Notes: a model not told the origin generated them from the letters alone. Counted from the stretch's first letter, positions 24,700 to 37,511 are shown. The stretch is DNA of 64,000 bases from Viscum album (GCA_963277665.1 OY728119.1:319320206-319384205), one strand, 5' to 3'. Numbers and translations: made by a program.

Positions 24700-25640
24700 T
24701 AGTTTTCTGCTTTAGAGATGAGACAGTTGTAGCAATGGTTTGTCTGGAACAACTCCTTCATGCTCACCATTATTTTAAATGGATGGTGCATCCAGGTACA
24801 AAAAATATGTATAAGGTGATGAAGAAGCAGTTTTGGTGGAGATACATGAAAATAAATGTCGCCAAGTTCGTCTCGTGATTCTTAACGTGTCAGGAAGTTA
24901 AGGCAGAACCTTAGAGACCAGCAGGAATGATGCAGTCATTACCTATCCCTATGTAGAAATGGTAGTAGATAGTGATGTATTTTATTACAAGTCATCCACA
25001 AACGGTTCTGAAATAGAATTCCATATGGGTGATATTAGATCAACTTACCATGTCATCCTATTTCGGCCCTATTCATGAAACTCATATGGGGGGGATATAT
25101 ATAAAATATACATCCGATAAGTGTAAAGAGGCATGGAGTACCAGTTTCAATAGTGTCAAAAAAAATATCCAACGATCACGTTGCATTTTATAAATCCTTA
25201 TAGAATGATCTAGGAACATAGTTGATTATAAGAACATCGTATCATCCCCAGACGGATAGGAAATCTGAGCGGATGCTACTAACTTTGGAAGGCATGTTTT
25301 GGTCTTGTGTAATGGATATTGATGGATCATGGGAGGATCATATACCCTTAGTGGAGTTCCCATACATTAACATCTATCAGTCCTCGATACATATGGATCC
25401 ATTTAAATCATTGTATGTTTGTCATTGTCATTCTCCACTATGATGGGTGGAAAAAGGTGAAACTTCAATAGTTGGACCGATCCTTGTCTGAGAAACAAAA
25501 GAGAAGATCTAATTGATTAGAAATAGGATGGGGATGAATCAAATTCATCATAATTTTTATGCAAATCACTGAAGAAATTTTTTTTCCTTCACTGTGGGTG
25601 ATCATTTCTTCTTGAGGATATCTCTAGGGATTTGAAATCA
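24700..25640 (+). pseudogene. E2 integrase remnant
   Basis: The N-terminal zinc-binding region is seen as HAHHYFKWMVHPGTKNMY (about 24759-24812), with one Cys of the HHCC set lost and a stop nearby. The core ends in SYHPQTDRKSERM and LVEFPYINIYQSSI in the open frame 25222-25443. The Glu of SER is the third catalytic acid and is present. The stretch between carries several stops, so the enzyme cannot be made. Confidence 0.8.
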
Positions 25641-25678
25641 TCGTTTCAAGAAGTAGGTAAAATTATCTCCTAGATACA

Positions 25679-25969
25679 ATGTGCCTTATATTGGAACCGT
25701 TCGTGGAGGTGGATTATCAGTTAGAATTACCACAATGGTTCAATTTGGTGCGTAATATGTTCTATGTATCTCGATTGACAAAGTATCAGCCTGATCCTGA
25801 TCATGTGATCAGATGGGATTATGCCAACCTAGAGTTGCATGCTTCATTGGTACACATCCCAGTAATGATTTTGGAAATGCAAGATAATATCTTCAGGGGA
25901 AAACGAATCGGTCTAGTGCAGGTATTATGGAAGCATGGTCATATTCAAGAAGAGACTTTGGAACATTAG
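25679..25969 (+). pseudogene. E2 integrase C-terminal / chromodomain-like tail
   Basis: The 97-codon open frame has YQLELPQWFNLVRNMFYVS, the family's 'hnVFHVS' block, then PDPDHVI, and ends with IGLVQVLWKHGHIQEETLE. This matches the Del/Tekay-type C-terminal chromodomain-like module thought to guide integration into chromatin. It is separated from the integrase core by stops. Confidence 0.72.
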
Positions 25970-26061
25970 AAGGAAATGAAAGAGTAGTTATAGAAACACT
26001 TTCATTTGGGTGTGGGTTTTCTACATTTTGATGATAGAAAGAAAAATATTGAGGATAATAT

Positions 26062-28144
26062 TGTACCCCATGGATTCTAGTATGTAACCCTTACTTGATG
26101 CTTTTCATGGTTATAATGTAATGTGCGATGATGGGGAGAGTCAGGAAAATGTTGAATGATGTTTTTAGGAAAAGGGGAAGTCGCATCGGGGGCTCAGAGT
26201 TCGTCTAACAGTGTGGTCAAACCGTGTGTAGATGGTCATATTGAGGCAGTGGCTCCCGTTCGGTTATAGCACAGTTTGGGAGACCTATCAAGGAGGTCGT
26301 GCAAGGGTTTTCTGAGGAAGTGTTTAACACACTACTAGTACATGATTTGTCTAACTGTGAGAACTAACTGTGTAGGAAATTAGGCTAGATCCAAAAAAAT
26401 GGATATCAAACACTTTTTCCTCTAAGTGGATCATTTTTTACTTAAGCATCCATAACATGGGATTTTTCTTCTCCTTAGGCGAAAGAAGGTTCTCCCATTA
26501 TTCTAGAGGTGGACCAAAGGGTTCCCTTGGAGAATCAATGTTGGATTCTTGAGCTATGTTATCGTTCTTCATCATTCTTGATCAAATTCTTAGATCAACT
26601 TAAACCTACATTTCATATTCTACAATTTTCATTGATATACACCTGTTATGGGTAGATGTATGTGTGTGGATCCATGTATGATGAGATTTGGTCTTGGTAT
26701 TTCTTGTAGAAGAGATCTAAGGCGGGTTCTAGAATAATCAACCTGGGTTTCTGGAGCGTTCTTCATTCGTGATGGTTTTCATCAAAAACATAGAGGTAAG
26801 AGGGTCCTTTATTGATTTCACCAAATAGAACTGATAGGATTAATTTCAAATTATATTTGTGGTGTTGAATTTATTGTTATTTTGAGGTTGATCACTAGTT
26901 GGAAACAATTTAGAGTGATGGTTATGAAATCTAGAAAATTGGGGATTTTGAATGTGTTCTTGTGATATTAATGTAAAAAAAGAGATTTTAATGTTGGGAT
27001 TTTATAGAATTGTGGAACATGGTTTGGATTATATTTTTTCAATAAAAGGGAATATTTTATTAATGTGAAATGGATGTTTTGAAATTGGAATATTTGTTAT
27101 TTTTCAATAAAAATACAGTCTTATTGAAATGATTTGAATTGGTTGAACGCACTTGGTTTTTGACATGATGGTTATGTTGGTTAAAGGGTTTACGGGATGG
27201 ATAAGAGTTATGAATCTCCCCTATAAAAGGGAGCATGTGGGACAGAAAAGGGTCAGGGGTCTCCCACATCATTAATGAGAACAATAAGAGTTATGGATCT
27301 ACCTCATTAATTGGTTCACTAGGGATGACATAATGAAAGGACGAATCACCACTCGCGAGTATAGAGAGGTCCAGGTTACAAGAATAGATTCTTGGGTGGA
27401 TGTTTTGAATGTATTTGGTATGCTAATAGAAAATTTATAAATGGTTTAATGATTTGATTAGTTATTTTTCTGCAAAAACATCCTGCTAAAAATTTGTTTC
27501 ATTTAATTTTGTTCTCACTTGGTAACAAACAATTTTTGGAATTGTTAATATTTTTTAATAAAGTATTTTGGTAAATTTTCTTATATTAACTATTTTATTT
27601 AAATTTGGATAAATTTTCTATCCTTTTTGTGTGTGTAAGAAGGACATTTGGGATATCCTATTGAGTATTATACTCACCCCTGCTTCAGAAGTTTTCTACT
27701 TTTGAAATTGACATCTTTAAGGATTGGGGAAAATTAATGTTTCCCATTTTTTTTGCACTACCTAATGATGTTGGTGCTATTGTGATATTATAGATCTTTG
27801 AGCTTATGGTGCATGGAGTTTTGTATTATTTTGAGAGTCTTTTTCCATTTATCCACTATGTACATTGATACTTAGTTATTTTTCTTTTTGTTTCATAATT
27901 TGACGTGGTTTCAAGAAACATGAAGTTAATGATTTGTATTTCATTCATTCATGCATAATATAGTGAATATTAGGTTGTGTTTGGTTGGTTTATTGGTTTA
28001 TTTCTTAAAGGTAAAATCATCCCCATCATGTTTTTAAAACCCTTTAGTATTTATTTCATGCCTGTGGTGTCTTGGAGAAGTCACTTAAGGCCATGTAATG
28101 ACTCATTGGACTCTTAAGCCAATGAGAATGAGTGATTCGTTACA
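26062..28144 (+). repeat. E2 3' LTR
   Basis: It begins TGTACCCCATGG and ends CGTTACA, and aligns with the 5' LTR but carries many substitutions. The preceding purine stretch GAGGATAATAT is a poor polypurine tract, probably decayed. Three tandem units lie near 27195-27325. Confidence 0.83.
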
Positions 28145-28149
28145 ATATG
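28145..28149. repeat. E2 target-site duplication, right (ATATG)
   Basis: ATATG directly follows the terminal TTACA of the 3' LTR, matching 19073-19077. Confidence 0.8.
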
Positions 28150-31100
28150 TGTTATTACCCAAATGGTCGTTTAAAATATATTAATAATATTAAAAAAAAA
28201 CTAGATTTATTTTAAAGGAATTAACTAGTGATTTATTTTTAATTTTATGTGATATATGAAATGAAAATTATTGAAAAAGGATTTCAAAAATTGTATTGAA
28301 TAAATTATGTCATTTTAGAATTAATTGAGAATGTTTTTTCAGAAAACAAATTAAAATTTGGTGTTTTGGAACCCCTATAAAGAAAAATGAATGTGGGATT
28401 GTTTTTATATTGATTTTTTATTGTGATTTCAAATGAAAGGTTTTATAACGTATTTTATGAATAGTTTTTAACAATTATATATGCCATAGAATACTAGGTG
28501 GATCCTTAGAAGGACTGTTTTCAATTTCAAGTGGGTTTTTAGATGTGTGACTATGTGAGACACATAAACAAAATTTCTTGTTTTCCATTGAATTGATGGT
28601 GTTTGAGGTATATAGTGATCAAGAATTTGATATCATTGGATTTTCTTATCAGGGAGATATAGGTGAGGGTGAGATATTTATTATCCTTCATGGTGATTAT
28701 TTTGATCTAAAATTATGATTTTTAATCACTAAACATTTTATTAGTGTTATTATCCTAATATAAGATGGAAATTATTGATTTTTACCACACTAGGTAGTCA
28801 CAAACAACTCAAGTTCTCCCTATTGTTTTTTCAAGAGAAAGTTCTAGTGGGGAAATATAACATGATGATGTTGGGTGCATGGTATTTAGATGTATGATGA
28901 AATGTATTCTTAAAGATTCATCTATATTTTGGTAATGTATATAGTTGTCTAACCATAGTTCCAATGATATAAAACTTGAAATTTAGTTCATGGTTCATGG
29001 TTTGATATAGGGTATTTGCTTAAAAATAATTCTATATCATCTAATGATATGACTTTTGTGTGTCATATGTGATTAGATCCCTAATTTATAATATTCAATT
29101 CTATTATTATCTGGATCCATTGATTTAATTCATACTTTTGTTGTTTTAGTTATTATGAAAATTTATTTTGGATATTCATTTTACAAAATAGTTTTAAATG
29201 AAAAATTTATTTTATAATGCTTGAATGTTCTTAAAAAAATGATTAAAAATGATTGTTTTCATTTATGAAAAACATTTATGAATATTTTATAGTACCATCA
29301 TGATGTGTTATTTATTTTAAATTTAATTATGAATAAAAAACCTATTATTATAAATCTATTTAATATTGTATGAATGTGTTATGAGAATAAAATTCATGGA
29401 ATGTGGAAAATTATGTTTTTTCCAATTCATTATTTATATTTTCAGACCTATATCATCACATTTCAGTTTCATTCAACTATCCAGTTCTTATTTCACTCAT
29501 TTAGAAAGTCTGGATTCATGAATAATTAGTCACTGATGGGTATTTGAGGTTACATTCAATTTTTTATTGAATTACACATGTAGTTCCTATTACATGATTT
29601 GGTTGGAAATGGAATTTTGTTCAGTGAATATTTGGTCACTTTTTACCTTTAAATGAGTTTATTTCTTCTCTAATATTTTTATATTAATTTATATAATTAT
29701 TTAATTTTAGAATGGTTTGTTTTGGGGAAGTAAGTCTTTTAGAGAGTTTGGGGGTGAGAAAAGGGTCTTGGCTAGGTAAGGGAGTTTGGAGGGTGAGGCA
29801 GGGGATGAATTTTTTATTCTATTATAATTGTTTTTATTTTGTTTTATATTTATCACTTGACCTATTTTTACATGGTCATCCAACTTATGAATGAGTCAAG
29901 CCATATTTTAAAATGAAAAATTCTATCCCCAAATCATATTTTAAGAGATAAATCATAATGAATATATTTAGTATATGTGACACTTTTCATCATCATTTGC
30001 GGATCTTAGATGCCTTTAGTGTATAATGTGAACTTGATTTGGTGTCTGTTAGATGGAAGGCTCAGATTGGGTCATGAAAAATTCGTATTATAGCTTAGTT
30101 TACTGAATGAGGGAATATGTTCATGAAAATAACTTTTGATATTTGTTGATTCATGATACTATTGAGTTAGAGTGGTTATAAAGACTTAATTATCTGCGAG
30201 ATAGAGTGTGATCACCACACATTATAACAAATCAGGAGTAACAATGGGTAGTTGAGATTTTAATTCCATGTCTGAAATTTTATTTGATTCCAATTGATGA
30301 TATGTCGATAATGATTGAAAATATGAGTATAATTGTGGATATTTTTCTATTTTTGGGATTAAAATTGATATATAATTGAGTCATAAAGACATAAAGAATG
30401 ATATGAAAACCCAAACAGTAATAAATGACTTTATATGGGCCCTATTCTTGAATCCATTTCATATTTATCATGTGCCTCATCATCAATTTGGCTATATAGG
30501 GCATTATTGCACAACATGTTTTTCTATTTGTATTTATTTATAATCCTTCTTGGATTTTAATAGGTAGTGTTCGAAATATTAAATGTAAAATGGGTGGTTT
30601 TATGATATTTTTATAGAGTTGGTTTTAATTTTAATGATTCTTATAATGTGTTTTGTTTTGAAAATTCCTAATAAAATATGTTTTAAATGGTGTGTTATTG
30701 AGATTATCATTTGGTTGAAATGGGGATTTCAGGATTTAATTCTGTGGAATTATATTTTTGCTCATATATTATTTTATTGCTAGTATTATTCATATAATGG
30801 TAATAGAAAATATTAAAAAAATTCCACTATTGATGAACCTCTTGGGAATTTTACCCATCACCTAGAGTAGATTCCTTTGATTTTTATTATTAAAAATACC
30901 ATAAAAATGTTGGGGGAGGGGAGGTCCTAAAAATAGATGTTTTTCAAATATTTTTGTTTCATGAATATGTTTCCATTATCCCTACTGGTGGAAACATATC
31001 ATTAAATTAATTATAGTTGTTAATAAACAGTTGAGTGTTCCCTTAATTATTAGTTCATTCATATTAATGAGGATTCATGGGATGAGTATGTTCATCACAT

Positions 31101-33000
31101 TATAGAGTGGGTCATACTATCTTCTAAGATGATATTTGATGATTGCATGGCAGGTCGTTTATATGGAATAATACTTCACCCATATATTTGATTAACTATA
31201 CTCTATTCTAGCCAAATTAAGATTCAGGAAGTGTCAAGGAATAAGTTGACTATAATATTTTACCAATAATAGGTGGAACCTTGATTCTAGAGGGAATAAA
31301 TAATTATAACTCATACGGTTTGGAACATGGTGGATTTTTAGATTTTCTTTTTGTAATATACAAGGTATTATATACATCATGGTGTTTCAGTCCAATTGTA
31401 GAGGTTTTTTGAGATGATTCATTTAAGGGTTGTCTCAAAGTTTTTTTGGATGTGATTCTCAATTTTTTAATTTTTTCAATTATTGATATGGATTTAATTA
31501 GATATTTTTTGATAATTTTCATTTTAATTTGTCCTTGGTTGTGTTTGGATGTTTATGAGATGTTTGTAATATTGTGGTTTTCATCATGTTTGGTTGAGTA
31601 ATATTATTCCTTGTGGTTGTGTATGTGATTTTAAAGTGACATGAAATGAGTATTTTTGTTATGTAATATAATTTACATTTAGGAATATATTCAATTAGAT
31701 GGGATGTGGGAAGAATTTTATTTGATTATAGACTAGTGAGTGTTTTGTTCTTGTTTGGTTGGGTTTTTTGTGAGGCAATTCTGTAGTATCATGATATCAT
31801 GTTTCCCATTAATGTATTGATATTGGTTAGGGGACTATTTTTTAATTTAGGATGGTATTCATTATCAATTTGTTCATTTGGGTGAGGTCCAGGTGATAAT
31901 TCTATTGATATTCATAAAATATATAGTTTTGGATGATTGAATATTTATAAAGGTTTTTTCCCTTTTGGGTTGTGATCTATTTACTAAAAGATGTCTTTTG
32001 GGTTTCCTATCTTTTTACATCACCAAATATAATATTTTTAAGTGGTTGGGGGAGTCTATCTAGGTAATTTTTCCTCTTTGGAATTTATTTATATATGATA
32101 TTGTTTCTATAATTATTGAAGTGGTTTTAGAATATTGTAGACAAGTTTATTTATTTTAGGATCTTAGATAGATACATTTGAGTATGATTCATATTGACTT
32201 TATTCTTTCCTTTTTTTCCTTCTACATTGGCCGATGAAATTTTTGGTGAATACACTTAATGGGGTGGGGGGATTATCACACCATAATTATGTTTCATATT
32301 ATTATTTTATTAATTATACAACCATTTATTATTATACTTTGTTTTTTTAATGTAGATTATAATATTTCATGACTTTTTGTGGTCTATAGGTATATCCTAT
32401 GCTATTTTAAAACTATAGATCAATCATGAGTTTTTATCTATTCATGGATACTGTGACAGATAATGATTGTTTCATGATTATTAAATCCATATGAGTTCTT
32501 AGTAGAATATTTTATTTCTTGTTTTTATATAGTGTGTAGAAAACATTATCAATAGATATTTTGGAAGACCGTGTTAGTTTCCCAAAGGATAATATTTTGG
32601 TATGTTGTGCTATATTTATTTAATTTCATTTATTTTATGTTCCATCATTTTAATCCACCTCTCTAAATGTTTGGGTATTAATTATCACACAACCTCCTCC
32701 CTCACAGAGCCTCCACTCTCCCATTTCACATTATGAATTAACACCATATCTGATCCCTCCTAGAGTATGAACTCCAGCCTTCATCATCTCTTCTTACTTT
32801 CTTGCGTGCGACACCCATATGTTTATCCCCACCCCTTTTCACTCACACATCCCATATTTAGTGTCAAATTATAGAGAGTATTTGTGTTTCAATTTTTAGT
32901 GTCAAAAATCCAAGGTATGGGTTTATCTTCCCTATATTTTACATTTACTAATGTTTCTCTTCTTTCAGAATCTATCCATCCATTTCTCACTGAAGCCCTA
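28150..33000. other. AT-rich intergenic DNA, no gene seen
   Basis: No frame has a recognisable domain. A guanine-rich patch at 29725-29810 contains GCTAGGTAAGGGAGTTT, similar to the second donor-like motif of the E3 LTR. A pyrimidine-rich patch at 32650-32850 resembles 18370-18560. Both hint at an older, unrecognised LTR. Confidence 0.4.
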
Positions 33001-33297
33001 TGTGTCATGTCTAGAGATTTTGTAGGATTTAAATTTATATTATCTTAAATTATATTATCCACACGAAACAATGAACTAAAAAACATTGATATAATTATAA
33101 TATTAAAAAAAATACACTTAATGAGATTATTTAAATATGATAAACTCAATTTTGAAATATAAAAATATATATTTATATATACATAAATATAAATGTTATT
33201 TTATACCGATTTACATTATTCATTTTATTTTTTAAGAATACATTTTTATTTTTTTGTAATGTTTTTATTGAGAAATATTTATATGAGTGATAAATTT
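33001..33297 (+). repeat. E4 5' LTR, first part (interrupted by E3)
   Basis: It starts TGTGTCATGTCTAG, which aligns with TGTAATGTCCATAG at 58894. The homology continues through the TTTTGTAGGATTTAAATT region and the following AT-rich stretch. It stops at the E3 insertion and resumes at 43352. The match is old and weak per base but collinear. Confidence 0.5.
33293..33297. repeat. E3 target-site duplication, left (AATTT)
   Basis: AATTT directly precedes the TG of the E3 5' LTR and recurs at 43347-43351. Confidence 0.85.
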
Positions 33298-34651
33298 TGT
33301 AAAACCCCGAGCTTCCACGATACGCTTCTCATTCAATAATGCAATAGCTTGCATTGTACGCAACTTCGAGTTCTAAAACACTGCGACTAATCAATGTAGC
33401 CGTTATGAATAGTAATAACCACTTTTTAAAATTATAGAAATTTTATATTTCAAAATGGACTTCATTTTTGGATTCGGAATATCGAAATTAGCCTATGTTG
33501 AATTTTTGGTATTTTTCTGAGAACTTCTAATTTTTTATGAATAAGTGAAAATACTTAAAAACAACTTTTTTAATCAAAATAATTTATAGTGATAAATTAT
33601 ACTATTTAGTGGTTTTAAGGTATAATTAGAATATATTTTTACCATTTTATCCAATGGTGGTCATTAGAATTAATTTAACATTGAAATTGGACATAAACAA
33701 TTGCCAATCTATTGATATAAATTGTTTCTTAAAAACACGCTATTTGTTGTGACAGCGGAAATTAATTATAAAATTAATTAATGAAACTTATATGTTTGTA
33801 ATTTTGTAAAGTAGACATCATTTTTGAATTTGGAATATCAATTATAGCTTAGGGTGAAATTTTGGCCTTGTTCTGAAAAACTTCAATTTTTGATGAATAG
33901 TGAAACCACTAAGTGGTAGTTAAATAACTGATTTTTCCTTTAAATGAAATATTACCACTTCTGTGATTTGATTTTCAAAAATCCTAAATACATGGTTGTC
34001 ATTAAGAAGAAAAATGTGGTTCAATGAGATTAAAATAATTTTTTGGTGAATAGTAACTTTTAAGTTCTTAATCGCGATTAGAGGTAATTAGTGTAGTTAA
34101 AGGTACAAATAATGTTTTAATAATATGAGATTAGCATGTCACTTATCCTACTCCTATTGGATGAGTCATGGATGACCAAGAAAACCCATGGGTCAACTTG
34201 GGGACCCCATGGAGCCACTTTAGTTGGAAAATGACATTAATATATATTTATTTAATGTTAAAATTAAATTGACAAAAACATGAGTTATTTTACTAAAACA
34301 GTTGTTAAGTGGGGTTACACAAGTCCAAATTTTGACTATAAATATTCATTAGAAAGACAAAAAGATTTCCTACATCATAGTTGTTTTATAATTTTTAGAC
34401 ATTAAATAAATTAAATTATTTATGACATCATTATGATGCAGCGATGACCTATTTATTTAACGATTTTAATAAAATGAAAAGATAATGTAAATTCCAAGGC
34501 TTAAACTTGTCCAAAGACTATTGGATGGGTATATTTCGAACCTTTATCACCTTATCCACGAATTATATAAGTGTGGGACCTTTAGAATCCGAAAATCATT
34601 GTGTAATAATGTAACATTTCAATATTTCCAAAAGAGCCCCTCCTCTCCACT

Positions 34652-34659
34652 TATAAAAG
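34652..34659 (+). promoter_or_regulatory. TATA box of E3 5' LTR
   Basis: TATAAAAG follows CCCCTCCTCTCCACT and precedes GCCCCCACCTCTCCC. Transcription would start about 30 bases downstream, near 34685. The same core promoter, with similar flanks, is found on the minus strand of both E1 LTRs. Confidence 0.75.
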
Positions 34660-34827
34660 GCCCCCACCTCTCCCACCTTATTCACACCATCAAGCCATTT
34701 GGCTCGGCCAACCTCTGCCCAAATACTCTCCCAACTTCCCCCTATTACTCCTAGAAGCCTCACTTTGGGCAGAACTCTTCCCAAGGAAGCCTTTGGCTCA
34801 AATCAAAAAGAGTTACCCGATTTTGAG

Positions 34828-35717
34828 GTAATGTCTTCTCTAATGTTGTTTTGTTTTATTTTTCTTCTCCAACACCCTAAAATATTTTTATTCATTACTT
34901 TTGTAACAACACCAGTATCCTCAATATACTAGTATGTTTTTATTAGAAGGATTCTAGCTACACTTACACACACCTACATCTAATGGTTAAAGAACATACG
35001 GTTTCTGTGGATGGAGAATTTCTGCCTCACGAAACGATTATTGTTCAAAACTCATATAACACCTTCAAAGGTGTCCATTAAGATTTCACTATATTTATAT
35101 ATGATATATAATGTGTTTATGTTTTACTTATGCTTCTGTATTTCTCATTTATGGCATACTTTATGATTTCCATTATGGGTAAAACGTGATAATTTCATTT
35201 TAGGAAGTGCGGACTACCGCCCCCTCAAAGTGATTTGAATCGTTAATGCCATATGTGGGATGTATAAAGGATGGATTAAATGGTATTATACACTATATTA
35301 TACTTTAATTATATTATAAATTTATATCATTATGATTTCATTCCATTAAATACGAAATAGAAATGAAAGTAGCGTTCATGCGTACGTACGGCTTACCGTC
35401 TCCATGAACGGTGAATTTCATTTCTTACCTCTAAATGTTACGTGACATTATGAATGAATGTATATACTATATATATGATATATATTATATCTAAATCATG
35501 AATATAATTCTGTATATAATGGATATTTCACCACATGAACAACTTGTAATTATAAGAAGTTTATTTTTGACTCTAGTACCAAAGATCGACAAAACGACCG
35601 TTATTAACTTAAATAATTAAATAATGTTCATAACATGGTAATAAGGTATATAAAAGGAATAATGAACATGAAAAAGGTTCTTAAGTAAATATAAATTAAC
35701 ACTAGTTTATTATTCAG
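34828..35717 (+). other. Candidate leader intron 1 in E3 LTR
   Basis: A donor-like GAG|GTAATG at 34825-34833 and an acceptor-like TTATTATTCAG|GAGG ending at 35717 bound about 890 bases downstream of the TATA box. The donor is matched at the equivalent place in both E1 LTRs (minus strand, near 8664-8672 and 3247-3255). No transcript evidence is available, so splicing is an inference from motif conservation. Confidence 0.35.
35359..35425 (+). repeat. Inverted-repeat (hairpin) module in E3 5' LTR
   Basis: The outer arms AGAAATGAAA (35359-35368) and TTTCATTTCT (35416-35425) are perfect complements. So are the inner arms CGTTCATG (35373-35380) and CATGAACG (35403-35410). The 22-base loop has a CGTACGTACG palindrome. 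The 3' LTR copy (41689-41755) keeps all four arms. Related modules occur in E1 and E4. Confidence 0.7.
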
Positions 35718-35754
35718 GAGGTTAAAGAACGGTCGAGTCAGGACAAGACGCAAG

Positions 35755-36776
35755 GTAAGGGAATTTCTTAACCCAATTTCTATTCTTTGGGTTAATCTCC
35801 TACTTTCAAATTATGTCATGATATTATTATGTCCTATATTGTATTTGTACATTATTTATGTGTACTTATAGTGAATACACATTATAGATGTACTTTATTT
35901 AAAAAATGATCTTTTTAAGGACTTCGTCTCAATCCCCTTTCATTGAGGCATATTTGGTTTTATACAAAACTTTCATTTATACGGTGTATAAACCCCTTTG
36001 ACATTTACGTTTATTCAAAAGGAATCTTTTTTATACGAAGAATTTTACTAAACGACAAAAAGGGAATGTTTTTATTTCCCTACTTATGCGGCGACAACGA
36101 CTTCTCCACCGACGTGACCATTATTTGAGTTTCGGCTTCCTCTACACGCCATCACTTTTTTAATGAAAAATAAATACAAAGATTTAACTTTCTTTTATTT
36201 TGGTATTGAAAATGGTTTTGAAAACGTTTTTATTATATCAATGAGTTGTATTGATATCTTGTGATTGAAATGTGGAAATGTTATGTTTCCTTTATGCATG
36301 TTTTATGTGATACGATTATGTTATGGTTTATGATATGTTTAAACCTATTCATATGAGGAATGCATTGGACTTAATAAGTGATGGGTGGAGCCCGCTATAG
36401 CTCCTCGATGCATCGGCAGGTCTCATGAGACAAACTAGTGTCTTGGCACGATGCCTTGACAAAATCTTATTTGTGGTCTTGGCACGAGGCCTTGACTACG
36501 TGGTTATGATAGTCTGGCATTATGCATTCCATCATTATGAAAGTGGTTATTGATATTGCATGTGATTATTCGACTAGTAGAATATCCATGTGAGTATGTA
36601 AATGGAATTACTTAATTTTATTTTTCCATATTATGCTGATGTTCAAGTTCAATAAGGCTTTTGTTTTAGTTACACATTGCCTTAAATGTTTATCTTTATT
36701 TATGAAAGATTCCGTAATATTGTTAACCTTACTGAGCATCTGAGCTCACCCCTTTCAATGTTTTAATATTTTCCAG
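35755..36776 (+). other. Candidate leader intron 2 in E3 LTR
   Basis: A donor-like CAAG|GTAAGGG at 35751-35761 follows a 37-base block (35718-35754). The acceptor-like TTTTAATATTTTCCAG|GATG ends at 36776. The short block and its two borders have counterparts on the minus strand in both E1 LTRs (around 7494-7520 and 2530-2560). Splicing is inferred, not shown. Confidence 0.35.
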
Positions 36777-37019
36777 GATGTGAAGAAGTATTTTATGAAT
36801 GACCTGCAGGGATAGTCCGAAGAGGATAGAAGTGTGGACTATGGAGACTATGTTATTATATTTTTTTCACTTTGTGATGTAATGTAACATTTATGAATGT
36901 ATCTAATGTTTCCAAGGCTACTAAACTAATCGGTCTTTCGAGACTTGATCTTTTGTGATCATGCCAATGTTACGAAGTAATGCACCAGCTCTGGGTAGCT
37001 GGGGTCAGGGCGTTACAGT

Positions 37020-37031
37020 TGGTATTAAGGG
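37020..37031 (+). other. E3 primer-binding site
   Basis: TGGTATTAAGGG begins two bases after the LTR end and resembles the initiator-Met primer site TGGTATCAGAGC with changes in its second half. Confidence 0.65.
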
Positions 37032-37511
37032 AAGCTTAGTACTAACCTTGGAAGCTAGATTTATATAAACTCTGATTAGAGCACATATCCCAAAGATAGA
37101 CTTTGAGGATTAGTATAGAAGAACTTCCTAGAATTTTGTTATTGTAGAGATTTTGTGAGTTTTCCGAGCAATACATCCTAGTCTGGATACGAGCAGGTAG
37201 AGGCGGCTCTGGTACAGATGTTCCTAGGGGTAAAACCCGAAAACACCGCTTTGGGCTAGACTCGAACGGGAACTGGTGCACGACAATGGGCCTTGCTGCA
37301 CTCTTGGTTACGACACTCCCGGGGGATATGCTTAGGATAATTCTCATTTTCTTTATAAACCACTATGAAGGGTTATGAGTATATACTTCTTCAAAAAAAA
37401 CATTTTTATGGATTATATCCATAAATAGTTCAATTTATGTTAAGTATCCTACAAGTATGGAATTATGTATTTTGATTTATAAACTAATATAGTTTATGCC
37501 ATTGTTTAGAA
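37032..37511 (+). other. E3 untranslated leader between primer site and gag
   Basis: There is no coding sequence on the plus strand. The stretch contains a less AT-rich patch (37140-37330) and ends just before the gag ATG at 37512. Confidence 0.5.

Larger units (their letters stand above)
19078..28144 (+). mobile_element. E2: decayed Tekay/Del-type Ty3 retrotransposon
   Basis: This is a full-length element with two LTRs (19078-21208 and 26062-28144) and a 5-bp target duplication ATATG at 19073-19077 and 28145-28149. Gag, protease, reverse transcriptase, RNase H, integrase and chromodomain-like remnants occur in that order on the plus strand. Coding remnants carry many stops and frameshifts and several lost catalytic residues. 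The LTRs differ at many positions. The element is dead and older than E3 and E5. The integrase C-terminal tail with LVQVLW and EET is of the Del/Tekay kind. Confidence 0.88.
33298..37017 (+). repeat. E3 5' LTR
   Basis: It begins TGTAAAACCCCGAGC (one change from TGTAACACCCC in the 3' LTR) and ends GGGCGTTACA, giving short inverted termini. It contains a TATA box at 34652-34659, an inverted-repeat module at 35359-35425 and donor/acceptor-like splice motifs (34828, 35717, 35755, 36776). Confidence 0.93.

Noticed and set aside
29712..29894. 60-codon frame in a G-rich patch
   Set aside because: No homology pattern. The low-complexity purine sequence is more likely old LTR debris.
34521..34932. 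Overlapping open frames in the E3 LTR (also at 40926-41253)
   Set aside because: They cover the TATA box and pyrimidine-rich leader, have no motif and are present on both strands. They are chance frames in a less AT-rich patch.
35943..36128. 61-codon frame repeated in both E3 LTRs (42273-42458)
   Set aside because: It is duplicated only because the LTR is duplicated. There is no ribosome context or domain, and it lies within a candidate intron.
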